NCBI RefSeq assembly: GCF_016901035.1
Contig: NZ_JAFEUF010000047.1
Span: 1-37,340 of the forward strand
From: Streptomyces durocortorensis
GTDB taxonomy: Bacteria > Actinomycetota > Actinomycetes > Streptomycetales > Streptomycetaceae
Length of the DNA stretch: 37,340 nucleotides
Direction: 5' to 3'
The notes beneath the pieces were generated by a model that worked only from the letters and a program-made list of their open reading frames with translations, made no database searches and had not been told where the DNA came from. Shown in pieces: positions 13,995 through 21,082 of this stretch. Made by a program: the position numbers and the translations under genes. Each line of letters starts with the position of its first letter. Within the stretch, counting starts at the first letter, position 1.

Positions 13995-14162
13995 GACCAG
14001 GTCGAGTTGTCGATGGCTGCTGCCGCCTGCCTCCGATGGGCAAAGATCACGATCTGTGATTGTGAAGCGGTGCACTAAGGCGTTTACGCGAGTTCCTCGT
14101 GGGCGCACGGTGACAGCCAGGCGATGTCCCGCCAAGACACGAATCATTTCTGGAGCCCCCGA

Positions 14163-14300
14163 GTGAGCAAGCGCACCTTCCAGCCGAACAACCGCCGTCG
14201 CGCCAAGACCCACGGCTTCCGTCTGCGCATGCGTACCCGTGCCGGCCGTGCGATCCTCGCGAACCGCCGCGGCAAGGGCCGCAGCAGCCTGTCCGCCTGA
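14163..14300 (+). CDS. rpmH: 50S ribosomal protein L34
   Basis: A 45-residue, strongly basic protein of the large subunit: it begins [19 protein letters not shown] after the initiator and ends GKGRSSLSA, matching L34 along its whole length. The GTG at 14163 has GGAG seven bases upstream. It lies first in the plus-strand group opposite dnaA, as in most bacteria, with rnpA following 19 bases after its stop. Confidence 0.97.
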
Positions 14301-14319
14301 TCGCTTACAGGTCCATGAC

Positions 14320-14691
14320 GTGCTGCCTACCGAGAATCGGCTGAGGCGGCGCGAGGACTTCGCGACCGCGGTACGACGAGGACGTCGAGCCGGACGTCCG
14401 CTGCTCGTCGTCCATCTACGCAGCGGTGAAACGGACCCGCACGTGACGGGGGAGACTCTTCCCGCGCCGCGTGCGGGTTTCGTTGTCAGCAAGGCCGTGG
14501 GCAACGCGGTCGTCCGTACCGCGGTGAAGCGGAAGCTTCGCCACCTGGTCCGCGACCGGCTGCCTCAGCTGCCCCCCGGTAGCCTTGTTGTCGTACGGGC
14601 GCTGCCCGGTGCGGGCGACGCCGACCATGCACAGCTGGCCCGAGACCTGGACGCCGCTCTCCAGCGGCTGCTGGGAGGGGGCGCGCGATGA
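14320..14691 (+). CDS. rnpA: Ribonuclease P protein component
   Basis: A 123-residue basic protein that assists the RNase P RNA in 5' maturation of tRNAs. I choose the GTG at 14320 ([14 protein letters not shown]), the usual N-terminus in Streptomyces; the upstream part of the open frame overlaps rpmH. The RnpA block is clear: [29 protein letters not shown], with the RNR-like core here read as [13 protein letters not shown]. The Shine-Dalgarno sequence is poor (CAGG). The stop codon overlaps the yidD ATG (ATGA), implying coupling. Confidence 0.95.
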   Translation: MLPTENRLRRREDFATAVRRGRRAGRPLLVVHLRSGETDPHVTGETLPAPRAGFVVSKAVGNAVVRTAVKRKLRHLVRDRLPQLPPGSLVVVRALPGAGDADHAQLARDLDAALQRLLGGGAR

Positions 14692-15047
14692 AGTACCCGC
14701 TGCTTGCTCTCATCAAGCTGTACCAGTGGACGATCAGTCCACTCCTCGGGCCTGTCTGCCGCTATTACCCGTCGTGTTCCCACTATGGATATACGTCGAT
14801 CGACAGGCACGGTGCCATCAAGGGAACAGCGCTGACAGCCTGGCGCATCCTGCGGTGCAATCCGTGGTCACCCGGCGGTGTGGATCATGTTCCGCCCCGT
14901 AAGCGTCCGCGGTGGCACGAGCTGCTGCGCAATGCCGTGCGCGGCGAAAAGGGCGGGGAGTCCGCCGCTGATGTGCCGTCCGGGGGGTCGGTCTCCGAAC
15001 CTCCGAGCCCGGCCGCAGAGACCTCGCCCAATGCTCAAGGAGCCTGA
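14688..15047 (+). CDS. yidD: Membrane protein insertion efficiency factor YidD
   Basis: A 119-residue protein of the DUF37/YidD family. The conserved core is [20 protein letters not shown] followed by [17 protein letters not shown] and [14 protein letters not shown], with its family cysteines. The N-terminal amphipathic helix should lie on the inner membrane face, where YidD helps YidC. The C-terminal 35 residues (after [10 protein letters not shown]) are a Ser/Pro/Glu-rich tail beyond the usual 70-85 residue core, common in Streptomyces. It overlaps rnpA by 4 bases and ends 3 bases before yidC. Confidence 0.95.
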   Translation: MKYPLLALIKLYQWTISPLLGPVCRYYPSCSHYGYTSIDRHGAIKGTALTAWRILRCNPWSPGGVDHVPPRKRPRWHELLRNAVRGEKGGESAADVPSGGSVSEPPSPAAETSPNAQGA

Positions 15048-15050
15048 TTA

Positions 15051-16316
15051 GTGGACACGATTGCCAGTCTGTTCAGCTTTATCACCACACCCGTCTCATG
15101 GGTCATCGTTCAGTTCCACAAGGTCTACGGGGCGCTCTTCGGCGACGACTCCGGCTGGGCCTGGGGCCTGTCGATCGTGTCCCTGGTGGTGCTGATCCGG
15201 ATCTGCCTGATCCCGCTCTTCGTGAAGCAGATCAAGTCGACCCGCAACATGCAGGTGCTCCAGCCGAAGATGAAGGCGATCCAGGAGCGCTACAAGAACG
15301 ACAAGCAGCGTCAGTCCGAAGAGATGATGAAGCTGTACAAGGAGACGGGCACCAACCCGCTCTCCTCGTGCCTTCCCATCCTGGCGCAGTCCCCGTTCTT
15401 CTTCGCCCTGTATCACGTGCTGTCTTCCATCGCCTCGGGCAAGAAGATCGGCGCGATCAACCAGGACCTGCTCAACAGCGCACGTGAGGCGCACATCTTC
15501 GGCGCCCCGCTCGCCGCGAAGTTCACGGACAGCGTCGAGAAGGTCACCGCGCTCGACGCTTCCCTGACGGACGTCCGGATCGTCACCGCGATCATGATCG
15601 TGCTGATGTCGGCCTCGCAGTTCTTCACCCAGCGCCAGCTGATGACGAAGAACGTCGACCTGACGGTGAAGACCCCGTACATGCAGCAGCAGAAGATGCT
15701 GATGTACATCTTCCCGGTCATCTTCGCCGTGATGGGCATCAACTTCCCCGTCGGTGTCCTCGTCTACTGGCTGACCACCAACGTCTGGACCATGGGTCAG
15801 CAGATGTACGTGATCAACCAGAACCCGACGCCGGGCAGCAAGGCGCAGGACGCCTACCTCCAGCGGGTCCTCAAGAGCGTGACCTCCCACGGCGAGGTGC
15901 GAGGCCGTACCCGCCGCAAGATGGTCAAGGCGATCGTCGCCAAGGGTTCCGACCGCAACGACATCGAGCGCAAGTTCATCACCGGTCTCGGCAAGCTGGG
16001 TCTCGCGGCCCAGGAGGACGGCTCGGTGGCGAAGAGCGAGACCGCCACGGCCGAGGCCGAGGGCGGCCAGGCGCACAAGCGCCAGCAGCCCAAGCGGCAG
16101 ACCAAGGCGAAGCGCCAGACGACCGGTGCCACGGCCGGCGGGGCCAAGGAAGCGGAGCCTGCGGCAGCCGGCTCCAAGACCTCGCTCCAGAAGAAGGACG
16201 CACCGCAGGACGACCAGCCGAAGTCGGCGGGCAAGCCCGCCTCCGGCTCCTCACGCCAAGCCAAGTCCGGACAGCGCAAGGGCCCGCAGCGGCCCAAGCA
16301 CCCGTCCAAGAAGTAA
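15051..16316 (+). CDS. yidC: Membrane protein insertase YidC
   Basis: A 421-residue Oxa1/YidC/Alb3 insertase. The GTG at 15051 has AAGGAG upstream. Membrane spans are seen near residues 9-28, 37-58, 108-128, 178-198 and 220-245. The core has the cytoplasmic helical hairpin ([20 protein letters not shown]), the positively charged groove residue in the first core segment ([16 protein letters not shown]), and [20 protein letters not shown]. There is no large periplasmic domain, as in Gram-positives. From about residue 290 the tail is long, basic, and Lys/Gln/Ala-rich, suited to contacting ribosomes. Jag follows 14 bases later. Confidence 0.96.
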   Translation: MDTIASLFSFITTPVSWVIVQFHKVYGALFGDDSGWAWGLSIVSLVVLIRICLIPLFVKQIKSTRNMQVLQPKMKAIQERYKNDKQRQSEEMMKLYKETGTNPLSSCLPILAQSPFFFALYHVLSSIASGKKIGAINQDLLNSAREAHIFGAPLAAKFTDSVEKVTALDASLTDVRIVTAIMIVLMSASQFFTQRQLMTKNVDLTVKTPYMQQQKMLMYIFPVIFAVMGINFPVGVLVYWLTTNVWTMGQQMYVINQNPTPGSKAQDAYLQRVLKSVTSHGEVRGRTRRKMVKAIVAKGSDRNDIERKFITGLGKLGLAAQEDGSVAKSETATAEAEGGQAHKRQQPKRQTKAKRQTTGATAGGAKEAEPAAAGSKTSLQKKDAPQDDQPKSAGKPASGSSRQAKSGQRKGPQRPKHPSKK

Positions 16317-16330
16317 GAAGGAGTCCATCC

Positions 16331-16846
16331 GTGACGGAAGGCACCACTTCCACGGCCGCCGCTGAGGCGGGCAGCGACACCCTGACCCGCCTGGAGCAGG
16401 AGGGCGAGGTCGCGGCCGACTACCTCGAGGGACTGCTCGACATCGCCGACCTCGACGGCGACATCGACATGGACGTCGAGGCGGACCGGGCCGCGGTGTC
16501 GATCATCAGCGAATCGGCACGCGACCTCCAGAAGCTCGTGGGCCGCGACGGTGAGGTCCTGGAGGCGCTCCAGGAGCTGACGCGGCTGGCCGTCCACCGG
16601 GAGACCGGCGACCGCAGCCGTCTGATGCTGGACATCGGCGGTTTCCGGGCCAAGAAGCGCGAGGTCCTCGCGGAGCTGGGTGCCAAGGCCGCGAACGAGG
16701 TCAAGAGTTCGGGGCAGCCGGTGAAGCTGGACCCGATGACGCCGTTCGAGCGCAAGGTCGTGCACGACGCGATCGCCGCGGCCGGTCTCCGGAGCGAGTC
16801 GGAGGGCGAGGAGCCGCAGCGCTTCGTCGTCGTTCTCCCGGCCTGA
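16331..16846 (+). CDS. jag: Jag/KhpB-type KH and R3H RNA-binding protein
   Basis: A 171-residue protein with a type-II KH domain (IISESARDLQKLVGRDGEVLEALQELT, GxxG as GRDG) and a C-terminal R3H domain with the R-x3-H motif in ERKVVHDAI. The Jag_N domain found in firmicutes is absent and is replaced by an acidic N-terminus (EGLLDIADLDGDIDMDVEADR), the usual actinobacterial form. It likely binds RNA and works with YidC or KhpA in controlling envelope gene expression; that comes from the family. The GTG start has AAGGAG 8 bases upstream. A strong terminator follows. Confidence 0.92.
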   Translation: MTEGTTSTAAAEAGSDTLTRLEQEGEVAADYLEGLLDIADLDGDIDMDVEADRAAVSIISESARDLQKLVGRDGEVLEALQELTRLAVHRETGDRSRLMLDIGGFRAKKREVLAELGAKAANEVKSSGQPVKLDPMTPFERKVVHDAIAAAGLRSESEGEEPQRFVVVLPA

Positions 16847-16862
16847 CCGGATCCTTGTACTG

Positions 16863-16897
16863 TCGGCCCCGTCTGTTCGCAGGCGGGGCCGATCTTT
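16863..16897 (+). terminator. Intrinsic terminator with TTCG tetraloop after jag
   Basis: Arms 16863-16875 and 16880-16892 pair over 13 bases with one G-T wobble, closed by the very stable loop TTCG, and are followed by TCTTT. It lies between jag and rsmG, so rsmG probably uses partial readthrough or its own promoter. Confidence 0.75.
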
Positions 16898-16955
16898 GTC
16901 AGCCTGATAGTCAGCCACCCACAGTGCGCTAGTGCGGTATGGAAGGACGGTCCCC

Positions 16956-17672
16956 GTGACGGAGGCAGCAGAGCTCCCCCAGGCACCCGCGGAGGCGCGG
17001 GCGGTGTTCGGAGAGCTCTTCCCGGAGGCTGTCCGGTACGCGGAGCTTCTTGCGGATGCCGGGGTCAAGCGAGGCCTGATCGGGCCGCGTGAGGTCCCCC
17101 GGCTGTGGGAGCGGCACCTGCTGAACTGCGCGGTGCTCTCCGAGGTCGTGCCCGAAGGCGTCACCGTGTGCGATGTGGGCTCGGGCGCGGGTCTGCCCGG
17201 CATTCCGCTGGCTCTGGTGCGCCCCGACCTCAAGATCACCCTGCTGGAGCCGCTGCTCCGGCGGACGAACTTCCTCCAGGAGGTCGTCGACCTGCTCGGC
17301 CTGGACCATGTGACGGTCGTGCGCGGCCGGGCCGAGGAGGTCCTCGGAACGCTTCAGCCCGTCCAGGTGGTGACCGCCCGTGCCGTGGCTCCGCTGGACC
17401 GGCTGGCGGGCTGGGGCGTTCCCCTGCTGAAGCCGTACGGGGAGATGCTCGCGCTCAAGGGCGACACCGCCGAGGAGGAGCTCAACGGCGCCAGGGCCGC
17501 GCTCAGCAAGCTCGGTGTGCTGGAGACCGAGGTGCTCCAGGTCGGTGAAGGCGTGGTCGATCCGCTCTCCACCGTTGTTCGTGTCGTGGTGGGCGAGAGC
17601 CCGGGCGGTGTGAGGTTCGCCGCAAAGAGGGCCAAGGCCGCTCGGACGGGGCGCACGCGCAGGCGTCGCTGA
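16956..17672 (+). CDS. rsmG: 16S rRNA 7-methylguanosine methyltransferase RsmG (GidB)
   Basis: A 238-residue SAM-dependent enzyme that methylates N7 of G527 in 16S rRNA; loss gives low-level streptomycin resistance. I use the GTG at 16956 since AAGGACGG is 5-7 bases upstream. The SAM site is [17 protein letters not shown] (motif I), the RNA-binding LWERHLLNC and the [13 protein letters not shown] block are present, and the C-terminus is a basic tail ([17 protein letters not shown]). Upstream sits the jag terminator. In Streptomyces parA and parB normally follow; here only a parS site is left before a suspicious junction. Confidence 0.97.
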   Translation: MTEAAELPQAPAEARAVFGELFPEAVRYAELLADAGVKRGLIGPREVPRLWERHLLNCAVLSEVVPEGVTVCDVGSGAGLPGIPLALVRPDLKITLLEPLLRRTNFLQEVVDLLGLDHVTVVRGRAEEVLGTLQPVQVVTARAVAPLDRLAGWGVPLLKPYGEMLALKGDTAEEELNGARAALSKLGVLETEVLQVGEGVVDPLSTVVRVVVGESPGGVRFAAKRAKAARTGRTRRRR

Positions 17673-17767
17673 GGAGCGCCGCGAAACGACGTGGCCGTCC
17701 GGTCGAGCGCTCCGGACGGTCGGCGTGCGGAGTGTCGTGGCCTGGTAGTTGCTCGGCAGGGGCATCG

Positions 17768-17783
17768 TGTTTCACGTGAAACG
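17768..17783. promoter_or_regulatory. parS: parS centromere site
   Basis: TGTTTCACGTGAAACG contains the perfect 14-bp palindrome GTTTCACGTGAAAC, one base off the 16-bp parS consensus TGTTTCACGTGAAACA. ParB binds such sites and spreads to build the segregation complex. In Streptomyces many parS sites cluster around oriC, including the rsmG-parA gap, so this is where one is expected. Confidence 0.92.
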
Positions 17784-17813
17784 TCGCTCTCTGCTGCAGG
17801 GAATCATCGGCCG

Positions 17814-17882
17814 CGGGGGGGGGGGGGGGGCCCCCCCCCGCCCCCCCCCCCGCGGGCGGGGGGCGGGGGGGGGGCCCCCCCC
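17814..17882. other. Pure G/C homopolymer tract, suspected artificial join
   Basis: These 69 bases contain only G and C, in long runs (16 G, 9 C, 11 C, 10 G, 8 C and shorter ones). On the left the rsmG-parS region stops where parA should begin; on the right an acetyltransferase starts in mid-domain. Neither side is completed within the window. Nothing else here looks like a gene or natural repeat. Confidence 0.85.
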
Positions 17883-18098
17883 GGCGTGCGGGCGCTCGCG
17901 CGCTGGGCCTTCGGTGAACTCGGGCTGTACCGGCTGGAGCTGGGCCACCGCACCGACAACCCCGCCTCCTGCCGGGTCGCGACCCGGTCCGGCTTCGCGC
18001 CCGAGGGCATCGACCGGGCCAAGCTGCGGTACGGCGACATCCGGTACGACGTCGAGCGGCACGCGCGCCTCGCCGACGATGATGTCAATTTTGATTGA
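17883..18098 (+). pseudogene. C-terminal fragment of a GNAT acetyltransferase (RimJ/RimL-like)
   Basis: Seventy-one codons remain, from VRALARWAFGELGLYRLEL to DDDVNFD and a TGA at 18096. The pattern (ALARWAF helix, RLELGHRTDNPASCRVATRSGF, then EGIDRAK) is the second half of a GNAT fold of the Acetyltransf_3 type: the acetyl-CoA helix end, the N-x-S...A...GF block, and the last strand. About 100 N-terminal residues including the acetyl-CoA pyrophosphate loop are missing at the G/C tract. I think the gene is complete in the real genome and was cut by a false join; real truncation is the alternative. Confidence 0.75.
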
Positions 18099-18129
18099 CG
18101 TGCGAGGGGTGTCAATGTAGGTTGACATC
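18081..18129 (+). promoter_or_regulatory. Leaderless promoter with four operator half-sites
   Basis: TTGACG (18095-18100), 17-base spacer, TAGGTT (18118-18123), then 6 bases to the ATG at 18130, so transcription should start at the A of the start codon. Four half-sites overlap it: TGTCAA 18083, TTGACG 18095, TGTCAA 18110 and TTGACA 18122. They form palindromes 18083-18100 and 18110-18127 (the second has perfect 6-bp arms), and GATGTCAA/TTGACATC bracket the whole promoter. Autorepression by the HTH protein encoded next is the likely use. Confidence 0.65.
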
Positions 18130-18339
18130 ATGACCGAAGCAACGGATCTGGCCGCACGCGCCGGTGACCGCGACCCGCGCGTCGGGCTGCGGGCGGTGGC
18201 CGCGCTGCGGCGGCTGCTGGAGCAGCTCGAAGCCGTACAAGTCAGAAGCGCCCGTGTTCAGGGCTGGTCGTGGCAGGAGATCGCCGCCGAGCTGGGCGTC
18301 AGCCGGCAGGCCGTGCACAAGAAGTACGGGAGGCGTTGA
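18130..18339 (+). CDS. Small helix-turn-helix protein
   Basis: A 69-residue protein. The C-terminal helix-turn-helix is at about 46-66 (WSWQEIAAELGVSRQAVHKKYG), preceded by a helical N-terminal part (LRAVAALRRLLEQLEAVQVR). It is too short for a sensor domain, so it probably binds DNA as a dimer through the N-terminal helix. Translation appears leaderless: the -10 lies 6 bases before the ATG and no Shine-Dalgarno exists. Its TGA overlaps the ATG of the next gene (TGATG), coupling it to the ClpN-only protein. This HTH/ClpN gene pair recurs in Streptomyces as far as I recall. Targets are unknown apart from the suspected own promoter. Confidence 0.85.
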   Translation: MTEATDLAARAGDRDPRVGLRAVAALRRLLEQLEAVQVRSARVQGWSWQEIAAELGVSRQAVHKKYGRR

Positions 18340-18950
18340 TGTTCGAGCGATTCACCCGAGGGGCCCGCGCCACCGTGAAGGGCGCCGTCGCCCAGGCCGA
18401 GCGGGCCGGGGCGGACTCCGTCACCGAGGAGCACCTCCTGCTCGCGCTGCTGGAACAGGAGGGCGGCCGCGCCGCGTTCGCCGTCACCGCCCTCGGCCTC
18501 CACGACCGCCGCGCCTCCCTGGACGCCGCCTTCGCCGAGGCCCGCCGACGCGGCGGCCTGACCCGGGCCGACACCGACGCCCTCGCCGGCATCGGGATCG
18601 ACGTCGGCGCGATCGTCTCCCGTGTCGAGGGAACCCACGGCGAGGGCGCCCTCGACACCGACCGCGGTGGCCGCCGGTGGTGGTGGTCCGGGCACCGCCC
18701 CTTCGCCCCGGGGGCGAAGACCGTGCTGGAGAACTCGCTCCGGGTGGCCCTCGGCCGCGGCGACCGGTTCATCGGCGAGGAGCACCTGCTCCTGGCCCTC
18801 ACGGCGAAGCCGGGGGTCGTCGCCGACGTCCTCGCCGAGCACGGGGCGACCTATGCGGCCGTGCAACGCGCGCTGTACGGACCCGACGCCGACGGGGGCG
18901 ACGGGGGCGACGAGGGTGACGGGGGCCAGGGGCACGCCCTGGCCGGGTGA
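18339..18950 (+). CDS. ClpN-only (double Clp R repeat) protein
   Basis: A 203-residue protein made of two Clp N-terminal repeats and no ATPase. Repeat one is at 2 to about 65 (FERFTRGARATVKGAVAQAE, VTEEHLLLALLEQ), repeat two at about 122-180 (FAPGAKTVLENSLRVALGRG, FIGEEHLLLALTA). They are joined by a linker with a WWW stretch, and the C-terminus is a Gly/Asp tail. In ClpA/ClpC this domain docks adaptors and substrates; alone it could compete with ClpC1 for adaptors or bind substrates (inference). GGGAGG lies 5 bases upstream, and the ATG overlaps the stop of the HTH gene. Confidence 0.88.
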   Translation: MFERFTRGARATVKGAVAQAERAGADSVTEEHLLLALLEQEGGRAAFAVTALGLHDRRASLDAAFAEARRRGGLTRADTDALAGIGIDVGAIVSRVEGTHGEGALDTDRGGRRWWWSGHRPFAPGAKTVLENSLRVALGRGDRFIGEEHLLLALTAKPGVVADVLAEHGATYAAVQRALYGPDADGGDGGDEGDGGQGHALAG

Positions 18951-18952
18951 GC

Positions 18953-18986
18953 GGTGGGGGGTGGTGTTCCTGGATCACCCCCCACC
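18953..18986. terminator. Bidirectional terminator between convergent genes
   Basis: A perfect 11-bp inverted repeat (18953-18963 with 18976-18986, GGTGGGGGGTG and complement) around a 12-base loop, between the stops of the ClpN-only gene (plus) and the PadR gene (minus). No U run follows. Confidence 0.6.
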
Positions 18987-18987
18987 C

Positions 18988-20052
18988 TCAGGCCTTCTCG
19001 CCGTCCTCGCCGCCCTCGTCCTTTGCCTTCAGCAGCGCCTCGATCCGTGCCGTCGCTGCGCCCAGATGGCGGCGGGCCTCCGCGAGCTGGGTCTCCGTCA
19101 CCCCGTGATCGCGGGCCGCATCCCGGATGCCGTCGCGGAACCGGTCCAGCAGGCGGTCCAGATCGCGCACCGGGTCGCCGGTCGTGGGGGGGGCCTGCCC
19201 CCAGTCCGCACCGGGATCCGGCACCTGGACGGACGGGGCGGCCTCCGGCTCCGGCTCGGGCTTGCCGAACGGGGGCCAGGCGCCGGTCCGGGCGAAGCCG
19301 CCGAGCTGGCCGGTGATCTCCGCGAGGCCTTCCCGGACGCCGGAGGGCCAGTCGCCCCGGGCGAAGTGCTCCTGCACCTGACGGGCGGCGGTCTGCATCT
19401 GCTCGCGCGCCTTGTCCTGAGCCTCCTTGGCCTGGCGGCGGGCCTGCTGCGCGTCCTCGCGGGCGCGCCGGGACTCGTCCTTCGCCCGGCGGGCCTGCTC
19501 CTTCCACTCCTGCTTGGCCCGGCGCAGCTCCTCCTTCGCCGTGCGCCACACCTCGCTGTCGCCGAGGTCACCCAGATTGCCGAAGTCCCCGAAATCTCCG
19601 AAGGGGGAGGGCGGGGCGCCCTTGGTGCGGCCCTTGCGACTCTCGGCCCCCGCCCCCGTACCGTGCCGGGACTCCGACGCTGCCGCCCGCATGTCGCTGC
19701 GGAGCCGGCCCGCCGCGCCCCGTACGTCGTCGCGTATCTCGGCGGCCAGCTCGGAGAGCGAGTCGCGGATCTCCAGCTCCAGGTCGGCCAGTTCGGCGCT
19801 GCGGCCCGCCAGTTCCTCGCGTCCGGCGTCGGTGATCGAGTACACCTTGCGGCCGCCCTCGGTGGCGTGGGTGACCAGGCCCTCGGCCTCCAGTTTGGCC
19901 AGCCGCGGGTAGACCGTGCCGGCGGACGGGGCGTACAGGCCCTGGAAGCGCTCCTCCAGCAGGCGGATCACCTCGTAGCCGTGGCGAGGAGCCTCGTCCA
20001 AGAGCTTGAGGAGGTACAGGCGCAGGCGGCCGTGGGCGAATACGGGGGGCAT
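18988..20052 (-). CDS. PadR-family regulator with long coiled-coil extension
   Basis: A 354-residue protein. Residues 1-80 are a PadR winged helix: LRLYLLKLLDEAPRHGYEVI, SAGTVYPRLAKLEAEGLV, and the wing GGRKVYSITDAGREEL. The usual C-terminal dimer helix (about 85-125) follows, then a spacer with repeated GDF/GDL units at about 151-165, a strongly charged coiled coil at about 167-230 rich in Arg, Lys, Glu, Ala and Gln, a Pro/Glu linker, and a final helical bundle (RDLDRLLDRFRDGIRDAARD). Most PadR proteins have 110-200 residues, so this is a large form. The ATG is 1 base after the stop of the DUF4097 gene, so the two are one operon and PadR probably represses it. Confidence 0.88.
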   Translation of the reverse strand: MPPVFAHGRLRLYLLKLLDEAPRHGYEVIRLLEERFQGLYAPSAGTVYPRLAKLEAEGLVTHATEGGRKVYSITDAGREELAGRSAELADLELEIRDSLSELAAEIRDDVRGAAGRLRSDMRAAASESRHGTGAGAESRKGRTKGAPPSPFGDFGDFGNLGDLGDSEVWRTAKEELRRAKQEWKEQARRAKDESRRAREDAQQARRQAKEAQDKAREQMQTAARQVQEHFARGDWPSGVREGLAEITGQLGGFARTGAWPPFGKPEPEPEAAPSVQVPDPGADWGQAPPTTGDPVRDLDRLLDRFRDGIRDAARDHGVTETQLAEARRHLGAATARIEALLKAKDEGGEDGEKA

Positions 20053-20053
20053 G

Positions 20054-20911
20054 TCAGAGAACCTTTCCGGTCGGCTCGGCGGCGTACGCGTCGTCCTCGG
20101 CGGGCGGCCTGCGCAGGAGAGCGATCGAACCGGACACGGTCGTCGCCCGCAGGGTTCCCGTCCCGGCGCCCAGCGTGCCGGTGATCTTCTTGGCGCCCCA
20201 CTGCCCGCCGACCCGCAGGTCCTCGAAGGCGTTGGAGACGGCCCCGCTCGCGGTGTTCGCCTCGACCTTCGCGTCCGCCGGGTGCGGCAGCCGGATCGCG
20301 ATCTCGCCGGACACCGTGGTCAGCCGGATGTCCGTGGGCTTCCCGGACGGGTCGACGTCCAGCACCATGTCACCGCTGACCGACTCGGCCCGGACCGAGG
20401 CCCCCGCCCCGTCGATCACCGTCAGATCGCCGGCCACCGACTGGAAGCGCAGATCCCCGGTGACGCCCTGGGCCTCCAGGCTGCCCGACACGGACTCCCC
20501 GCGCACCGCGCCGGTCAGCCCGACGAGCGTGGAGTCCCCGGTGATGCCGCGGACCTCGGTGCGGCCGCTGATGCCGGAGACGACGGCCCCGGCGCCGATC
20601 ACGCCGACCTCGACGGAGGCGGCGGCCGGTACGACGAGCGTGACGACGGCGCTGCGGCGGCGGCCCTTGGGCTCGAACCAGCGCAGGAAGTCCTGCCAGG
20701 GCAGGTCCTCGTAGGCCACGGTGAGCCGGCCGTCCTCCTGGGTCACGATCAGCGGCGGGCCCTCGATCGCGGAGATCTCCAGCCGGGCGTCCGGCTCGTC
20801 GGTCCCGACCACGTTGACCGTGCCGTCGACGATGCGCACCTGGAGCGCCGCCACCGGATCCTCGAAGGAGAGCTTCCGCGGCTCATCGATGGTCCATGTC
20901 GACACAGGCAT
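20054..20911 (-). CDS. DUF4097 family beta-solenoid protein
   Basis: A 285-residue protein. I start at the ATG at 20911 (MPVSTWTIDEPRKLSFED) because GGAGG lies 8 bases upstream. After an N-terminal beta region (ALQVRIVDGTVNVVGTDEPDARLEIS), residues from about 105 to 260 repeat a short strand pattern (V-x-GISG, GITGDSTLVGLTG, ESVSGSLEAQGVTGDLRF, SVAGDLTVI, SVSGDMVLDV, TVSGEIAI, TASGAV), the right-handed beta-helix of DUF4097. No signal peptide or membrane span is seen. Such proteins often sit next to PadR or anti-sigma regulators; the function is unknown. It is the first gene of a pair with the PadR gene. Confidence 0.85.
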   Translation of the reverse strand: MPVSTWTIDEPRKLSFEDPVAALQVRIVDGTVNVVGTDEPDARLEISAIEGPPLIVTQEDGRLTVAYEDLPWQDFLRWFEPKGRRRSAVVTLVVPAAASVEVGVIGAGAVVSGISGRTEVRGITGDSTLVGLTGAVRGESVSGSLEAQGVTGDLRFQSVAGDLTVIDGAGASVRAESVSGDMVLDVDPSGKPTDIRLTTVSGEIAIRLPHPADAKVEANTASGAVSNAFEDLRVGGQWGAKKITGTLGAGTGTLRATTVSGSIALLRRPPAEDDAYAAEPTGKVL

Positions 20912-20942
20912 GGATGTGACCTCCCGGAAGGCGTGGCAGCTG

Positions 20943-20990
20943 GCAACGCAACATATCGCGTCTCGTCCAGGACACGATATATCGCGGATG
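20943..20990 (-). promoter_or_regulatory. Operator/promoter of the DUF4097-PadR pair
   Basis: ATATCGCG occurs at 20953-20960 and again at 20979-20986. The second copy is part of the palindrome CGATATATCG (20975-20984). On the minus strand TATGTT (20953-20948) fits a -10 box about 35 bases before the ATG. AT-rich palindromes covering the core promoter are typical PadR targets, so the downstream PadR protein is the obvious candidate binder. Confidence 0.5.
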
Positions 20991-21069
20991 GGTGAAGTCA
21001 AGGGGCGCCGGACCCCGGCGACGGTCGGCACCATGCCTGCAAACGCAATCAAATGTGGGCAAATTGCCT

Positions 21070-21075
21070 TAGCGT
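21070..21075 (+). promoter_or_regulatory. Possible leaderless -10 box
   Basis: TAGCGT lies 7 bases before the ATG at 21083, and no Shine-Dalgarno is present, so the transcript may be leaderless. No clear -35 is seen (AATCAA or CAATCA at the right distance). Confidence 0.35.
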
Positions 21076-21082
21076 GTGAGCC

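Noticed and set aside
17749..18120. Open frame running through the G/C tract into the acetyltransferase region
   Set aside because: It is in a different frame from the recognisable GNAT sequence and reads Pro/Gly/Arg runs from the homopolymers.
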